Program-made: the position numbers and the translations under genes
Origin: Pedobacter montanisoli
GTDB lineage: Bacteria; Bacteroidota; Bacteroidia; Sphingobacteriales; Sphingobacteriaceae
Length of the DNA: 64,000 nucleotides
Direction of reading: 5' to 3'
Assembly (NCBI RefSeq): GCF_022809115.1
Contig: NZ_JALGBH010000001.1
Location: 1,426,001 to 1,490,000 of the forward strand
In this document: piece after piece, positions 46,218-53,116 of the stretch
How the letters are laid out: each line of letters begins with the position of its first letter
Position numbering within the stretch: the stretch's first letter is position 1
The notes under the pieces: generated by a model
What the model was told of the DNA's origin: nothing
The model's database searches: none
Seen by the model: the letters and a program-made list of their open reading frames with translations, nothing else

Positions 46218-46412
46218 ATGATTATTATTAATATTAAAGACGGTGAATCATTAGATAAAGCGTTAAAACGTTTTAAAAAGAAATTCGAAAAAACAGGAGT
46301 TTTAAGAGAACTACGTAGCCGTCAGGCGTTTGAAAAAAAATCTGTAACTCGTCGTACCGAAGTTAAACATGCAATTTATGTACAGGGTATGAATAAAGAC
46401 GTTAACGCGTAA
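46218..46412 (+). CDS. rpsU: Small-subunit ribosomal protein bS21
   Basis: A 64-residue basic protein: MIIINIKDGESLDKALKRFKKK, then GVLRELRSRQAFEKKSVTRRTEVKHAIY. In Bacteroidota the C-terminal part of bS21, together with bS18 and bS6, holds the 3' tail of 16S rRNA and blocks the anti-Shine-Dalgarno. The tyrosine at residue 54 lies in the region reported to contact it in F. johnsoniae. From that work, rpsU carries a strong Shine-Dalgarno so that ribosomes lacking bS21 translate it preferentially; the leader here fits. A terminator follows, so it is monocistronic. Confidence 0.97.
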   Translation: MIIINIKDGESLDKALKRFKKKFEKTGVLRELRSRQAFEKKSVTRRTEVKHAIYVQGMNKDVNA

Positions 46413-46433
46413 TTATTACAGCATAAAATTTTT

Positions 46434-46468
46434 AAAAGCCTTTAGATTTTTAAAATCTAAAGGCTTTT
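46434..46468 (+). terminator. Terminator of rpsU
   Basis: AAAAGCCTTTAGATTTT is followed by its reverse complement and a T-run, a near-perfect 17-bp stem. Confidence 0.9.
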
Positions 46469-46532
46469 TTGTTTTTATTGACTTTGATTAAAAATTTTGT
46501 ATATTCACTCTTGAACCAAATCTGCGTGAGAG

Positions 46533-47420
46533 ATGATGTATGTAGAAGATTTTTTAAAATATTTGATACATGAGAAAAGATACTCATCTCATACCTCGCA
46601 ATCTTATCATACAGATCTTATCCAGTTCGCAGACTTCATAACAAATGCTTTTGCTGTTTCTTTGTTAGAAGTAAAAGGGCAGCATATTAGAACTTATATG
46701 GCAACTTTAATAGATGAAGGGAACTCTTCATCAACTGTAGCCAGAAAACTCTCAACTCTGCGTTCGTATTATAAATTCTTATTAAGAGAAAATAGGATAG
46801 AACACAACCCAGTTCAGCTTTTAAAAGCACCGAAACAATCTGTTAAATTACCTGTTTTTGTAGAAGAAGGCAAAATGGAAATGCTTTTAGATCAAGGGCT
46901 GGCTTTTGACGATACTTTTGTAGGGTTTCGTAATAAAGTAGTTATTGAAATACTTTTTGGAACCGGCTTAAGGTTGGCAGAACTGATCTCGCTAAAAGAT
47001 CAAGATATAGATCATTATAACCATACTGTAAAAATATTAGGTAAGCGAAACAAAGAAAGGATTGTGCCGTTAAATATAAATATATTGAATGCGATAGCAG
47101 ATTATAATAAAGCTAAAAACATGCAAGAATTTCCGGTTCGTCATGAATGGTTAATCGTAACCAACAAAGGTGCAAAAGCCTACCCGCAGTTAATTTACCG
47201 GATTGTAAATGCATGTTTAAGCTTGGTTTCCACACAATCTAAAAAAAGTCCCCATGTTTTAAGACACAGTTTTGCTACCAGCCTGTTAAACAGGGGAGCA
47301 GATTTAAATGCAATAAAGGAGTTGCTGGGGCACGCCAATCTGGCTGCAACCCAGGTTTATACCCATAATTCAATAGAGCGATTAAAATCTATATATAAAC
47401 AAGCCCATCCAAAGGCATAA
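46533..47420 (+). CDS. xerC: Tyrosine recombinase XerC/XerD-like
   Basis: A 295-residue site-specific recombinase. The N-terminal SAM-like core-binding domain spans about 1-90. Catalytic residues are Arg147 (GTGLRLAEL), His241 and Arg244 (HVLRHSFATSL), His267 (LLGHANL) and nucleophile Tyr276 (VYTHNS). The size and context (rpsU-xerC-hpf-tuf) match the chromosomal dimer-resolution recombinase of Bacteroidota rather than a mobile-element integrase. Whether it is XerC or XerD cannot be decided by eye. hpf follows after 14 bases. Confidence 0.93.
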   Translation: MMYVEDFLKYLIHEKRYSSHTSQSYHTDLIQFADFITNAFAVSLLEVKGQHIRTYMATLIDEGNSSSTVARKLSTLRSYYKFLLRENRIEHNPVQLLKAPKQSVKLPVFVEEGKMEMLLDQGLAFDDTFVGFRNKVVIEILFGTGLRLAELISLKDQDIDHYNHTVKILGKRNKERIVPLNINILNAIADYNKAKNMQEFPVRHEWLIVTNKGAKAYPQLIYRIVNACLSLVSTQSKKSPHVLRHSFATSLLNRGADLNAIKELLGHANLAATQVYTHNSIERLKSIYKQAHPKA

Positions 47421-47424
47421 AAAA

Positions 47425-47430
47425 GGGAGG
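47425..47430 (+). promoter_or_regulatory. Strong Shine-Dalgarno of hpf
   Basis: GGGAGG lies 4 bases before the hpf ATG, in the short xerC-hpf gap. Most genes in this window lack any such motif. Confidence 0.7.
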
Positions 47431-47434
47431 AAAA

Positions 47435-47782
47435 ATGAAAATCAGAGTTCAATCAATTCATTTCAATGCTGACAAAAAATTATTAGAGTTTATTCAGAAG
47501 AAAGTAGACAAATTAGATTTGTTTTTTGATCAGATTATAGGAGGTGAGGTTTATTTAAAGCTGGAAAACGTAGAAGACGAAGCGAATAAAATTACCGAAA
47601 TTAAGTTAATAGTGCCCGGGATGACCATGTTTGCAAAGGAACAATGCAAAAGCTTTGAGGAAGCAACAGATTTAGCAATCGAATCGTTAAGAAAACAGAT
47701 TAACAAACATAAAGATAAAACCAGATCAAAATTAAGTGAACATAAAGCGATATTGAGCCCAGATCAAATAGCTGATTATTAG
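47435..47782 (+). CDS. hpf: Ribosome hibernation-promoting factor (short HPF/RaiA type)
   Basis: A 115-residue protein with the RaiA fold: MKIRVQSIHFNADKKLLEFIQKKVDKLDLFFDQIIGGEVYLKLE, then PGMTMFAKEQCKSFEEATDLAIESLRKQI. It binds the decoding site and inactivates or dimerises ribosomes in starvation. The long C-terminal domain of HPF-long is absent. The gene has a strong Shine-Dalgarno (GGGAGG, 47425-47430) 4 bases before the ATG, one of only two such sites in the window. The terminator just downstream ends the xerC-hpf transcript. Confidence 0.95.
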   Translation: MKIRVQSIHFNADKKLLEFIQKKVDKLDLFFDQIIGGEVYLKLENVEDEANKITEIKLIVPGMTMFAKEQCKSFEEATDLAIESLRKQINKHKDKTRSKLSEHKAILSPDQIADY

Positions 47783-47810
47783 ATAAATGCTGTTTAAATA
47801 CGGTTAAACA

Positions 47811-47844
47811 AGGTTGATGGATGAAAATCCATCAACTTTTTTTT
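47811..47844 (+). terminator. Terminator of xerC-hpf
   Basis: GTTGATGGAT (47813-47822), GAAA tetraloop, ATCCATCAAC (47827-47836), then T8. Confidence 0.92.
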
Positions 47845-47875
47845 AAAATAAATTTTTAACAAAAAAATATTTGTG

Positions 47876-47998
47876 TACATTTGCAATCCGTTTCCGAAAG
47901 GGCTTTGCCTTTAAAAGAAACGAGTTTGTTCTCTGAAGAGAAAAAAAGTGAAAAAAATGTGAGCGAAGTTTGTAATTAACAATTTATTTATATCTTTG
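47876..47998 (+). promoter_or_regulatory. Tandem promoters of the tRNA-tuf operon
   Basis: A first -7 box TACATTTG is at 47876-47883 without a clear -33 partner. The second promoter is textbook: TTTG (47969-47972), 18 bases, TATCTTTG (47991-47998), 17 bases before tRNA-Thr. Between them, CGTTTC/GAAACG (47889-47894 and 47919-47924) can close a small stem-loop. Confidence 0.7.
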
Positions 47999-48015
47999 CG
48001 CCACATAAAATAAAA

Positions 48016-48088
<73 letters not shown>

Positions 48089-48124
48089 CTTTTTATTTCA
48101 GGATGTTAGTTTTGGAGTAAAAGG

Positions 48125-48210
48125 GGGGAGATACCAGAGTGGCCAAATGGGACAGACTGTAACTCTGTTGTCGCAAGACTTCGAAGGTTCGAATCCTTCT
48201 CTCCCCACCA
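48125..48210 (+). tRNA. tRNA-Tyr (anticodon GTA), CCA encoded
   Basis: Class II tRNA: acceptor GGGGAGA/TCTCCCC, anticodon stem ACAGA/TCTGT with loop CTGTAAC (anticodon GTA), long variable arm, T-arm GAAGG-TTCGAAT-CCTTC. Discriminator A at 48207 is followed by genomic CCA (48208-48210). Confidence 0.97.
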
Positions 48211-48276
48211 ATAGATTTAGATTGTAGATTGACGATTTTAGAATAACCGGAACTCTTTTTAATCATAAATCAAAAA

Positions 48277-48349
48277 GCGGAAGTAGCTCAGTTGGTAGAG
48301 CGATAGCCTTCCAAGCTATAGGTCGCGAGTTCGAACCTCGTCTTCCGCT
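48277..48349 (+). tRNA. tRNA-Gly (anticodon TCC)
   Basis: Acceptor GCGGAAG/CTTCCGC, anticodon stem ATAGC/GCTAT with loop CTTCCAA (anticodon TCC), T-arm CGAGTTCGAACCTCG. 73 bases, no encoded CCA. Confidence 0.97.
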
Positions 48350-48426
48350 CAAATAAAGATGGGCAGTTGGCACTTGTAGCGGTAAGTTTAACCACGGTTA
48401 AATGCTGCTGCTTAGAAGAGAAAAAA

Positions 48427-48498
<72 letters not shown>

Positions 48499-48510
48499 CA
48501 ATAAAAACAG

Positions 48511-48554
48511 CTTTGTTAATCTGTAAAGAATGTACAGACTAAACAAGGTTTTTT
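48511..48554 (+). terminator. Hairpin with T-run between tRNA-Thr and tuf (possible attenuator)
   Basis: CTTTGTTAATCTGT pairs with ACAGACTAAACAAGG (small bulge and a G-U pair), then TTTTTT. I see no good TAnnTTTG promoter between it and tuf, so partial read-through probably feeds tuf. Confidence 0.55.
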
Positions 48555-48616
48555 GTGTTAAGATTGTGTTTTAACAATAATAAATAAAAAATTTAACCTA
48601 CTAATAGTATACAAAA

Positions 48617-49804
48617 ATGGCAAAAGAGAAATTTGACCGTAGCAAACCGCACTTAAACATCGGTACAATCGGTCACGTTGACCACGGTAAAACAACTACA
48701 ACTGCAGCTATTACTAAAGTTTTAGCTGATAAAGGTTTATCAGAAGTTCGTTCATTTGACTCAATTGACTCTGCTCCTGAAGAAAAAGAGCGTGGTATCA
48801 CAATTAACACTTCACACGTAGAATACCAGACTGCTAACCGTCACTATGCGCACGTTGACTGTCCAGGTCACGCGGATTACGTGAAAAACATGGTTACAGG
48901 TGCTGCTCAGATGGACGGAGCTATCATTGTAGTTGCTGCAACTGATGGTCCTATGCCACAAACTCGTGAGCACATCCTTTTAGCTCGTCAGGTAGGTGTA
49001 CCAGCGTTGGTAGTTTTCTTGAACAAAGTTGACATGGTTGATGACCCTGAGTTATTAGAGCTTGTTGAAATGGAAGTTCGTGAATTATTATCATTCTACG
49101 AATTCCCTGGAGATGATATCCCTGTAATTAAAGGATCTGCTTTAGGTGCATTAAACGGTGAGCCTAAATGGGTAGATTCAATTATGGAGCTTATGGACGC
49201 TGTAGATAACTACATTCCAATCCCTCCACGTTTAACAGACCTTCCATTCTTGATGCCAGTTGAGGACGTATTCTCAATCACTGGTCGTGGTACAGTAGCA
49301 ACTGGCCGTATCGAGCGTGGTGTGATCAACTCTGGTGATCCAGTAGAGATCTTAGGTATGGGTGCTGAGAACTTAAAATCTACAGTAACAGGTGTTGAAA
49401 TGTTCCGTAAAATCTTAGATTACGGTGAGGCTGGTGATAACGTAGGTTTATTGTTACGTGGTATTGAAAAAACTGATATCCGTCGTGGTATGGTTATCTG
49501 TAAACCAGGTTCAGTAACTCCTCACACTACTTTCAAAGCTGAGGTTTATGTATTATCAAAAGCAGAAGGTGGTCGTCACACTCCATTCTTCAACAAATAC
49601 CGTCCTCAATTCTATTTCCGTACTACAGACGTAACTGGTGAAATTTCACTAGCTGAAGGTACTGAAATGGTAATGCCAGGTGATAACGTTACAATTACAG
49701 TAAAATTGATCAACGCTATCGCGATGGAAAAAGGTCTACGTTTCGCTATCCGTGAAGGTGGTAGAACAGTAGGTGCTGGTCAGGTAACTGAAATCTTAGC
49801 TTAA
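48617..49804 (+). CDS. tuf: Elongation factor Tu
   Basis: A 395-residue GTPase that delivers aminoacyl-tRNA to the ribosome. G1 is GHVDHGKTT (near residue 18-26), the switch II motif [23 protein letters not shown], and G4 NKVDMVDD. Domain 2 begins near [23 protein letters not shown], and domain 3 ends [20 protein letters not shown]. Codon usage is strongly biased (GTT, GGT, CGT), as expected of a top-expressed gene. It lies between four tRNAs and tRNA-Trp/secE/nusG, a conserved arrangement. A terminator follows. Confidence 0.99.
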   Translation: MAKEKFDRSKPHLNIGTIGHVDHGKTTTTAAITKVLADKGLSEVRSFDSIDSAPEEKERGITINTSHVEYQTANRHYAHVDCPGHADYVKNMVTGAAQMDGAIIVVAATDGPMPQTREHILLARQVGVPALVVFLNKVDMVDDPELLELVEMEVRELLSFYEFPGDDIPVIKGSALGALNGEPKWVDSIMELMDAVDNYIPIPPRLTDLPFLMPVEDVFSITGRGTVATGRIERGVINSGDPVEILGMGAENLKSTVTGVEMFRKILDYGEAGDNVGLLLRGIEKTDIRRGMVICKPGSVTPHTTFKAEVYVLSKAEGGRHTPFFNKYRPQFYFRTTDVTGEISLAEGTEMVMPGDNVTITVKLINAIAMEKGLRFAIREGGRTVGAGQVTEILA

Positions 49805-49823
49805 TCTTAAGCTATAAACATAC

Positions 49824-49854
49824 AAAAAGAGCTGGTTAAGGCTAGCTCTTTTTT
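49824..49854 (+). terminator. Hairpin with T-run after tuf
   Basis: AAAAAGAGCT (49824-49833) and AGCTCTTTTT (49844-49853) flank a 10-base loop. It separates tuf from tRNA-Trp and probably only partly terminates. Confidence 0.75.
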
Positions 49855-49858
49855 ATAC

Positions 49859-49929
49859 ACGGGAATAGTTCAATGGTAGAATAGAGGTCTCCAAAACCTT
49901 TGATCAGGGTTCGAATCCTTGTTCCCGTG
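49859..49929 (+). tRNA. tRNA-Trp (anticodon CCA)
   Basis: Acceptor ACGGGAA/TTCCCGT, anticodon stem GAGGT/ACCTT with loop CTCCAAA (anticodon CCA), T-arm CAGGG-TTCGAAT-CCTTG. 71 bases, discriminator G, no encoded CCA tail. Confidence 0.95.
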
Positions 49930-49946
49930 CAAATAATCAAATAAAT

Positions 49947-50135
49947 ATGAAAGTAGTTCAGTTTATTAAAGAATCATACGAAGAAATGACCCAAAAGGTT
50001 ACCTGGCCTACTTGGGGTGAGCTACAAAACTCTGCAGTACTCGTTTTAGTTGCCTCTTTAATTATTGCACTTGTTATCTTTGCAATGGATAAAGGTTCGC
50101 ACTATGTGTTAGATACTTTTTATAAATCAATTTAA
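49947..50135 (+). CDS. secE: Preprotein translocase subunit SecE
   Basis: A 62-residue single-span membrane protein: amphipathic N-terminus [28 protein letters not shown] with the conserved KVTWP motif, then one membrane helix ([17 protein letters not shown]). It is the minimal bacterial SecE that clamps SecY. It lies 17 bases after tRNA-Trp and 14 before nusG. Confidence 0.96.
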   Translation: MKVVQFIKESYEEMTQKVTWPTWGELQNSAVLVLVASLIIALVIFAMDKGSHYVLDTFYKSI

Positions 50136-50149
50136 ATTTATTTCGGCAA

Positions 50150-50692
50150 ATGAACGATCAGTTAAAATGGTACGTAGTTAGAGCTGTAAGTGGTAAGGAA
50201 AAGAAGGTAAAGCAATACATCGATGCTGAGATCAATCGTTTGGGCATTACACATTTGGTTCCGCAGGTTTTAATCCCTATGGAAAAATATTACCAAATGA
50301 AAGATGGTAAAAAGATCGCAAAAGAGCGTAACTATTATCCGGGATATGTTTTAATAGAAGCAGCTTTAGATGGAGAATTAGAGCACGTAATTAAAGGTAT
50401 CAATAGTGTTATCGGTTTCTTAGGCGACAATGCAGGAAACCCAATACCAATGCGTCAAGCAGAAGTTAACCGTATTTTAGGTAAGGTTGATGAAATGAGC
50501 CAGCAAAGTGAAACTATGAGCGTTGCTTATTATGTTGGTGAAAACGTAAAAGTAATGGATGGACCTTTCAATGGTTTTAGTGGTATCATTGAAGAGGTGA
50601 ACGAAGAGAAGAAGAAATTGAAAGTTATGGTTAAGATTTTTGGTAGAAAGACACCACTTGAACTTAACTATATGCAAGTAGAAAAAGAATAA
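50150..50692 (+). CDS. nusG: Transcription termination/antitermination protein NusG
   Basis: A 180-residue protein: NGN domain beginning [23 protein letters not shown] and containing [13 protein letters not shown]-terminal KOW domain [49 protein letters not shown]. NusG couples RNA polymerase to Rho or to the ribosome. It precedes rplK as in most bacteria. A hairpin and a new promoter follow directly. Confidence 0.97.
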   Translation: MNDQLKWYVVRAVSGKEKKVKQYIDAEINRLGITHLVPQVLIPMEKYYQMKDGKKIAKERNYYPGYVLIEAALDGELEHVIKGINSVIGFLGDNAGNPIPMRQAEVNRILGKVDEMSQQSETMSVAYYVGENVKVMDGPFNGFSGIIEEVNEEKKKLKVMVKIFGRKTPLELNYMQVEKE

Positions 50693-50713
50693 AAATAAAA
50701 TTTTCAGAAAGTA

Positions 50714-50750
50714 TTGTGGGACTGCAAGATAATTTATATCTTTGCAGTCC
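50714..50750 (+). promoter_or_regulatory. Promoter of rplKAJL-rpoBC embedded in a terminator-like hairpin
   Basis: TTG (50714-50716), 20 bases, TATCTTTG (50737-50744). The same bases form the right arm of a hairpin: GGACTGCAAGATA (50719-50731) pairs with TATCTTTGCAGTCC (50737-50750, one bulged base), followed by T5. The structure can end the nusG transcript, while the DNA form is the -7 region for rplK. After the start site, CTTTTTATTT/AAATAAAAAG (50750-50773) is a further hairpin. Confidence 0.65.
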
Positions 50751-50832
50751 TTTTTATTTATAGAAATAAAAAGTCTTAAATGTTACATGCTTCCAAATTT
50801 AACATTGAGTATTACAATTAACAAATTAGAAA

Positions 50833-51276
50833 ATGGCAAAAGAAGTCGGTGCACTTGTTAAATTACAAATCAAAGGTGGAGCGGCAAACCCATCACCACC
50901 GGTAGGACCTGCATTAGGTGCTAAAGGTGTTAACATTATGGAGTTTTGCAAGCAATTTAATGCTCGTACCCAAGATAAGCCTGGTAAGGTATTGCCGGTT
51001 GTGATTACTGTATATACTGACAAGTCTTTCGATTTTATCATCAAAACCCCTCCGGTAGCTATTCAATTAAAAGAAGCTACTAAATTACAGAGTGGTTCTG
51101 CTGAGCCTAACCGTAAAAAGGTAGGGTCGGTGACTTGGGATCAAGTTAAGGCGATTGCTGAAGATAAAATGAGCGATTTAAACTCATTTACCGTTGAAGC
51201 TGCTATGAGAATGGTAGCTGGAACAGCTCGCAGTATGGGTATCACTGTTAGCGGTGATGCGCCTTGGACTAATTAA
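50833..51276 (+). CDS. rplK: Large-subunit ribosomal protein uL11
   Basis: A 147-residue protein: [37 protein letters not shown] is the L11 N-terminal signature. The C-terminal rRNA-binding domain has the [16 protein letters not shown] and [15 protein letters not shown] segments. It forms the GTPase-associated centre with 23S rRNA. It is the first gene of rplKAJL-rpoBC, with an 82-base leader. Confidence 0.98.
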   Translation: MAKEVGALVKLQIKGGAANPSPPVGPALGAKGVNIMEFCKQFNARTQDKPGKVLPVVITVYTDKSFDFIIKTPPVAIQLKEATKLQSGSAEPNRKKVGSVTWDQVKAIAEDKMSDLNSFTVEAAMRMVAGTARSMGITVSGDAPWTN

Positions 51277-51300
51277 TTCACAAAAAAACAGTTTACAACA

Positions 51301-51999
51301 GTGGCTAAGTTAACAAAAAATCAAAAAATAGCACACGCTAAACTAGAAACCGGTAAGTTGTATTCTTTAAAAGAAGCAGCTGATTTGGTGAAAGAAATTA
51401 CCATGACTAAGTTTGATGCATCAGTTGATATTGATGTAGCTTTAGGTGTTGATCCTCGTAAAGCAAATCAAATGGTTAGAGGTATTGCTACTTTACCTCA
51501 CGGTACTGGTAAGACTGTTCGTGTTTTGGCTTTGGTAACTCCTGACAAGGAAGAAGAAGCTAAGGCAGCAGGAGCAGATTACGTAGGTTTAGACGAGTAT
51601 GTGGCTAAAATTGAAGGCGGTTGGACAGATGTTGACATTATAATCACTACTCCTGCATGTATGGCAAAGGTAGGTAAGTTAGGACGTGTTTTAGGACCTC
51701 GTAACTTAATGCCAAACCCTAAATCAGGTACGGTAACTAACGAAGTTGGTAAAGCTGTAACTGATGTAAAAGGTGGTAAGATTGATTTTAAAGTTGACAA
51801 AACTGGTATCATCCACGCTTCAATCGGAAAAGTATCATTCTCGGCAGAGAAAATATATGAGAATGCTTTGGAGGTTCTTCAAACCATCTCAAAATTAAAA
51901 CCATCTGCTGCTAAAGGAACTTATTTCAAGAGCATTCACGTTTCTTCGACAATGAGTCCTGGCATTGCAATTGAAACTAAAACAGTAGTGGGGATCTAA
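51301..51999 (+). CDS. rplA: Large-subunit ribosomal protein uL1
   Basis: A 232-residue protein with start codon GTG at 51301: [29 protein letters not shown]. Conserved L1 blocks are [49 protein letters not shown] and GVNF-equivalent [23 protein letters not shown]1 binds the 23S rRNA stalk and autoregulates in E. coli. The gene is 24 bases after rplK and only 2 bases before rplJ. Confidence 0.98.
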   Translation: MAKLTKNQKIAHAKLETGKLYSLKEAADLVKEITMTKFDASVDIDVALGVDPRKANQMVRGIATLPHGTGKTVRVLALVTPDKEEEAKAAGADYVGLDEYVAKIEGGWTDVDIIITTPACMAKVGKLGRVLGPRNLMPNPKSGTVTNEVGKAVTDVKGGKIDFKVDKTGIIHASIGKVSFSAEKIYENALEVLQTISKLKPSAAKGTYFKSIHVSSTMSPGIAIETKTVVGI

Positions 52000-52001
52000 T
52001 T

Positions 52002-52520
52002 ATGAACAGAGAAGAAAAACAAGAAGTAGTTTTAACACTTCAAGAGAAAATTAAGGAGTATGGCAATTTCTATATTGCTGATACTGCTAACTTATCTGTT
52101 GAGAATGTAAATAATATCCGCCGCAAATGTTTCGAAAGCGGGATCGAGATGAAGGTTGCTAAAAATACTTTGATCAAATTAGCGATCGAAGGATTGGATG
52201 GCAATACAGAAGAGATCTTCCCTGCTTTAAAAGGGCAATCAGCATTATTGTTTTCAAAAGTAGGTAACGGACCAGCTAAGCTGATCAAAGCCTTGAGAAA
52301 AACATCTGATAAACCTCTTTTAAAAGCAGCTTATGTTGATACAGCAATCTTTGTTGGAGATAATCAATTAGATGCTTTAGTAAGCTTGAAATCTAAAGAA
52401 GAGCTTGTTGGAGAAATCATTGGTCTATTACAATCGCCAGCTAAAAATGTTCTATCGGCATTGCAATCAAGCGGTGGTAAACTTGCAGGTATTGTTAAAA
52501 CATTACAAGAAAGAGGTTAA
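52002..52520 (+). CDS. rplJ: Large-subunit ribosomal protein uL10
   Basis: A 172-residue stalk-base protein: MNREEKQEVVLTLQEKIKEYGNFYIADTANLSVENVNNIRRK, then EMKVAKNTLIKLA, LLFSKVGNGPAKLIKALRK and the C-terminal helix (SALQSSGGKLAGIVKTLQER) that anchors L12 dimers. Only 2 bases separate it from rplA, so the L10 leader that E. coli has at this spot cannot exist here. Confidence 0.98.
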   Translation: MNREEKQEVVLTLQEKIKEYGNFYIADTANLSVENVNNIRRKCFESGIEMKVAKNTLIKLAIEGLDGNTEEIFPALKGQSALLFSKVGNGPAKLIKALRKTSDKPLLKAAYVDTAIFVGDNQLDALVSLKSKEELVGEIIGLLQSPAKNVLSALQSSGGKLAGIVKTLQERG

Positions 52521-52586
52521 CGAACACCTTAAGTTCGCAAAATTTAAACAAAATATTTTTACGTAAATTTTTAAAATCTTAATAAA

Positions 52587-52964
52587 ATGGCAGATTTAAA
52601 AGCGTTTGCTGAGCAATTAGTAAACTTAACAGTTAAAGAAGTTAATGAGTTAGCTCAAATTTTAAAAGACGAGTATGGCATCGAGCCTGCTGCTGCAGCT
52701 GTAGCTGTTGCTGCTCCTGCTGCTGGTGGCGATGCTCCAGCTGCTGAAGAGAAAACATCTTTTGATGTAATCTTAAAAGATGCTGGTGGTCAGAAATTAG
52801 CAGTTGTTAAATTAGTTAAAGACTTAACTGGTTTAGGTTTAAAAGAAGCTAAAGATCTAGTTGACGGTGCACCTAAAGAATTAAAAGCTGGTGTTGCTAA
52901 AGACGAAGCAGAAGCTCTTAAAAAACAATTAGAAGAAGCTGGAGCTGTAGTTGAGATTAAGTAA
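52587..52964 (+). CDS. rplL: Large-subunit ribosomal protein bL12
   Basis: A 125-residue protein: N-terminal dimerisation part ([33 protein letters not shown]), flexible Ala-rich hinge ([21 protein letters not shown]), and the C-terminal domain [42 protein letters not shown] with the factor-binding helix. It recruits elongation factors. It lies 66 bases after rplJ and is followed by a GC-rich hairpin before rpoB. Confidence 0.99.
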   Translation: MADLKAFAEQLVNLTVKEVNELAQILKDEYGIEPAAAAVAVAAPAAGGDAPAAEEKTSFDVILKDAGGQKLAVVKLVKDLTGLGLKEAKDLVDGAPKELKAGVAKDEAEALKKQLEEAGAVVEIK

Positions 52965-52993
52965 TCACTTAATTATAGCGAAACTCTAAGAAA

Positions 52994-53019
52994 AGACTCC
53001 GACTGCAAAGTCGGAGTCT
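52994..53019 (+). terminator. rplL-rpoB intercistronic hairpin (attenuator or processing site)
   Basis: AGACTCCGACT, GCAA tetraloop, AGTCGGAGTCT: a perfect 11-bp stem. Only a weak T-run follows (ATTCCCGTTT), so it probably acts as an attenuator or RNase III-type site between ribosomal and polymerase genes, as in E. coli at the equivalent place. Confidence 0.65.
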
Positions 53020-53116
53020 ATTCCCGTTTATAAACATTTCATTTGTTTGGTTGATGGAATGTCCCCTTTTTAAAACCAAAAAATAGTTTAATTCTTAAAC
53101 TAAAAAATTTAGTCCC

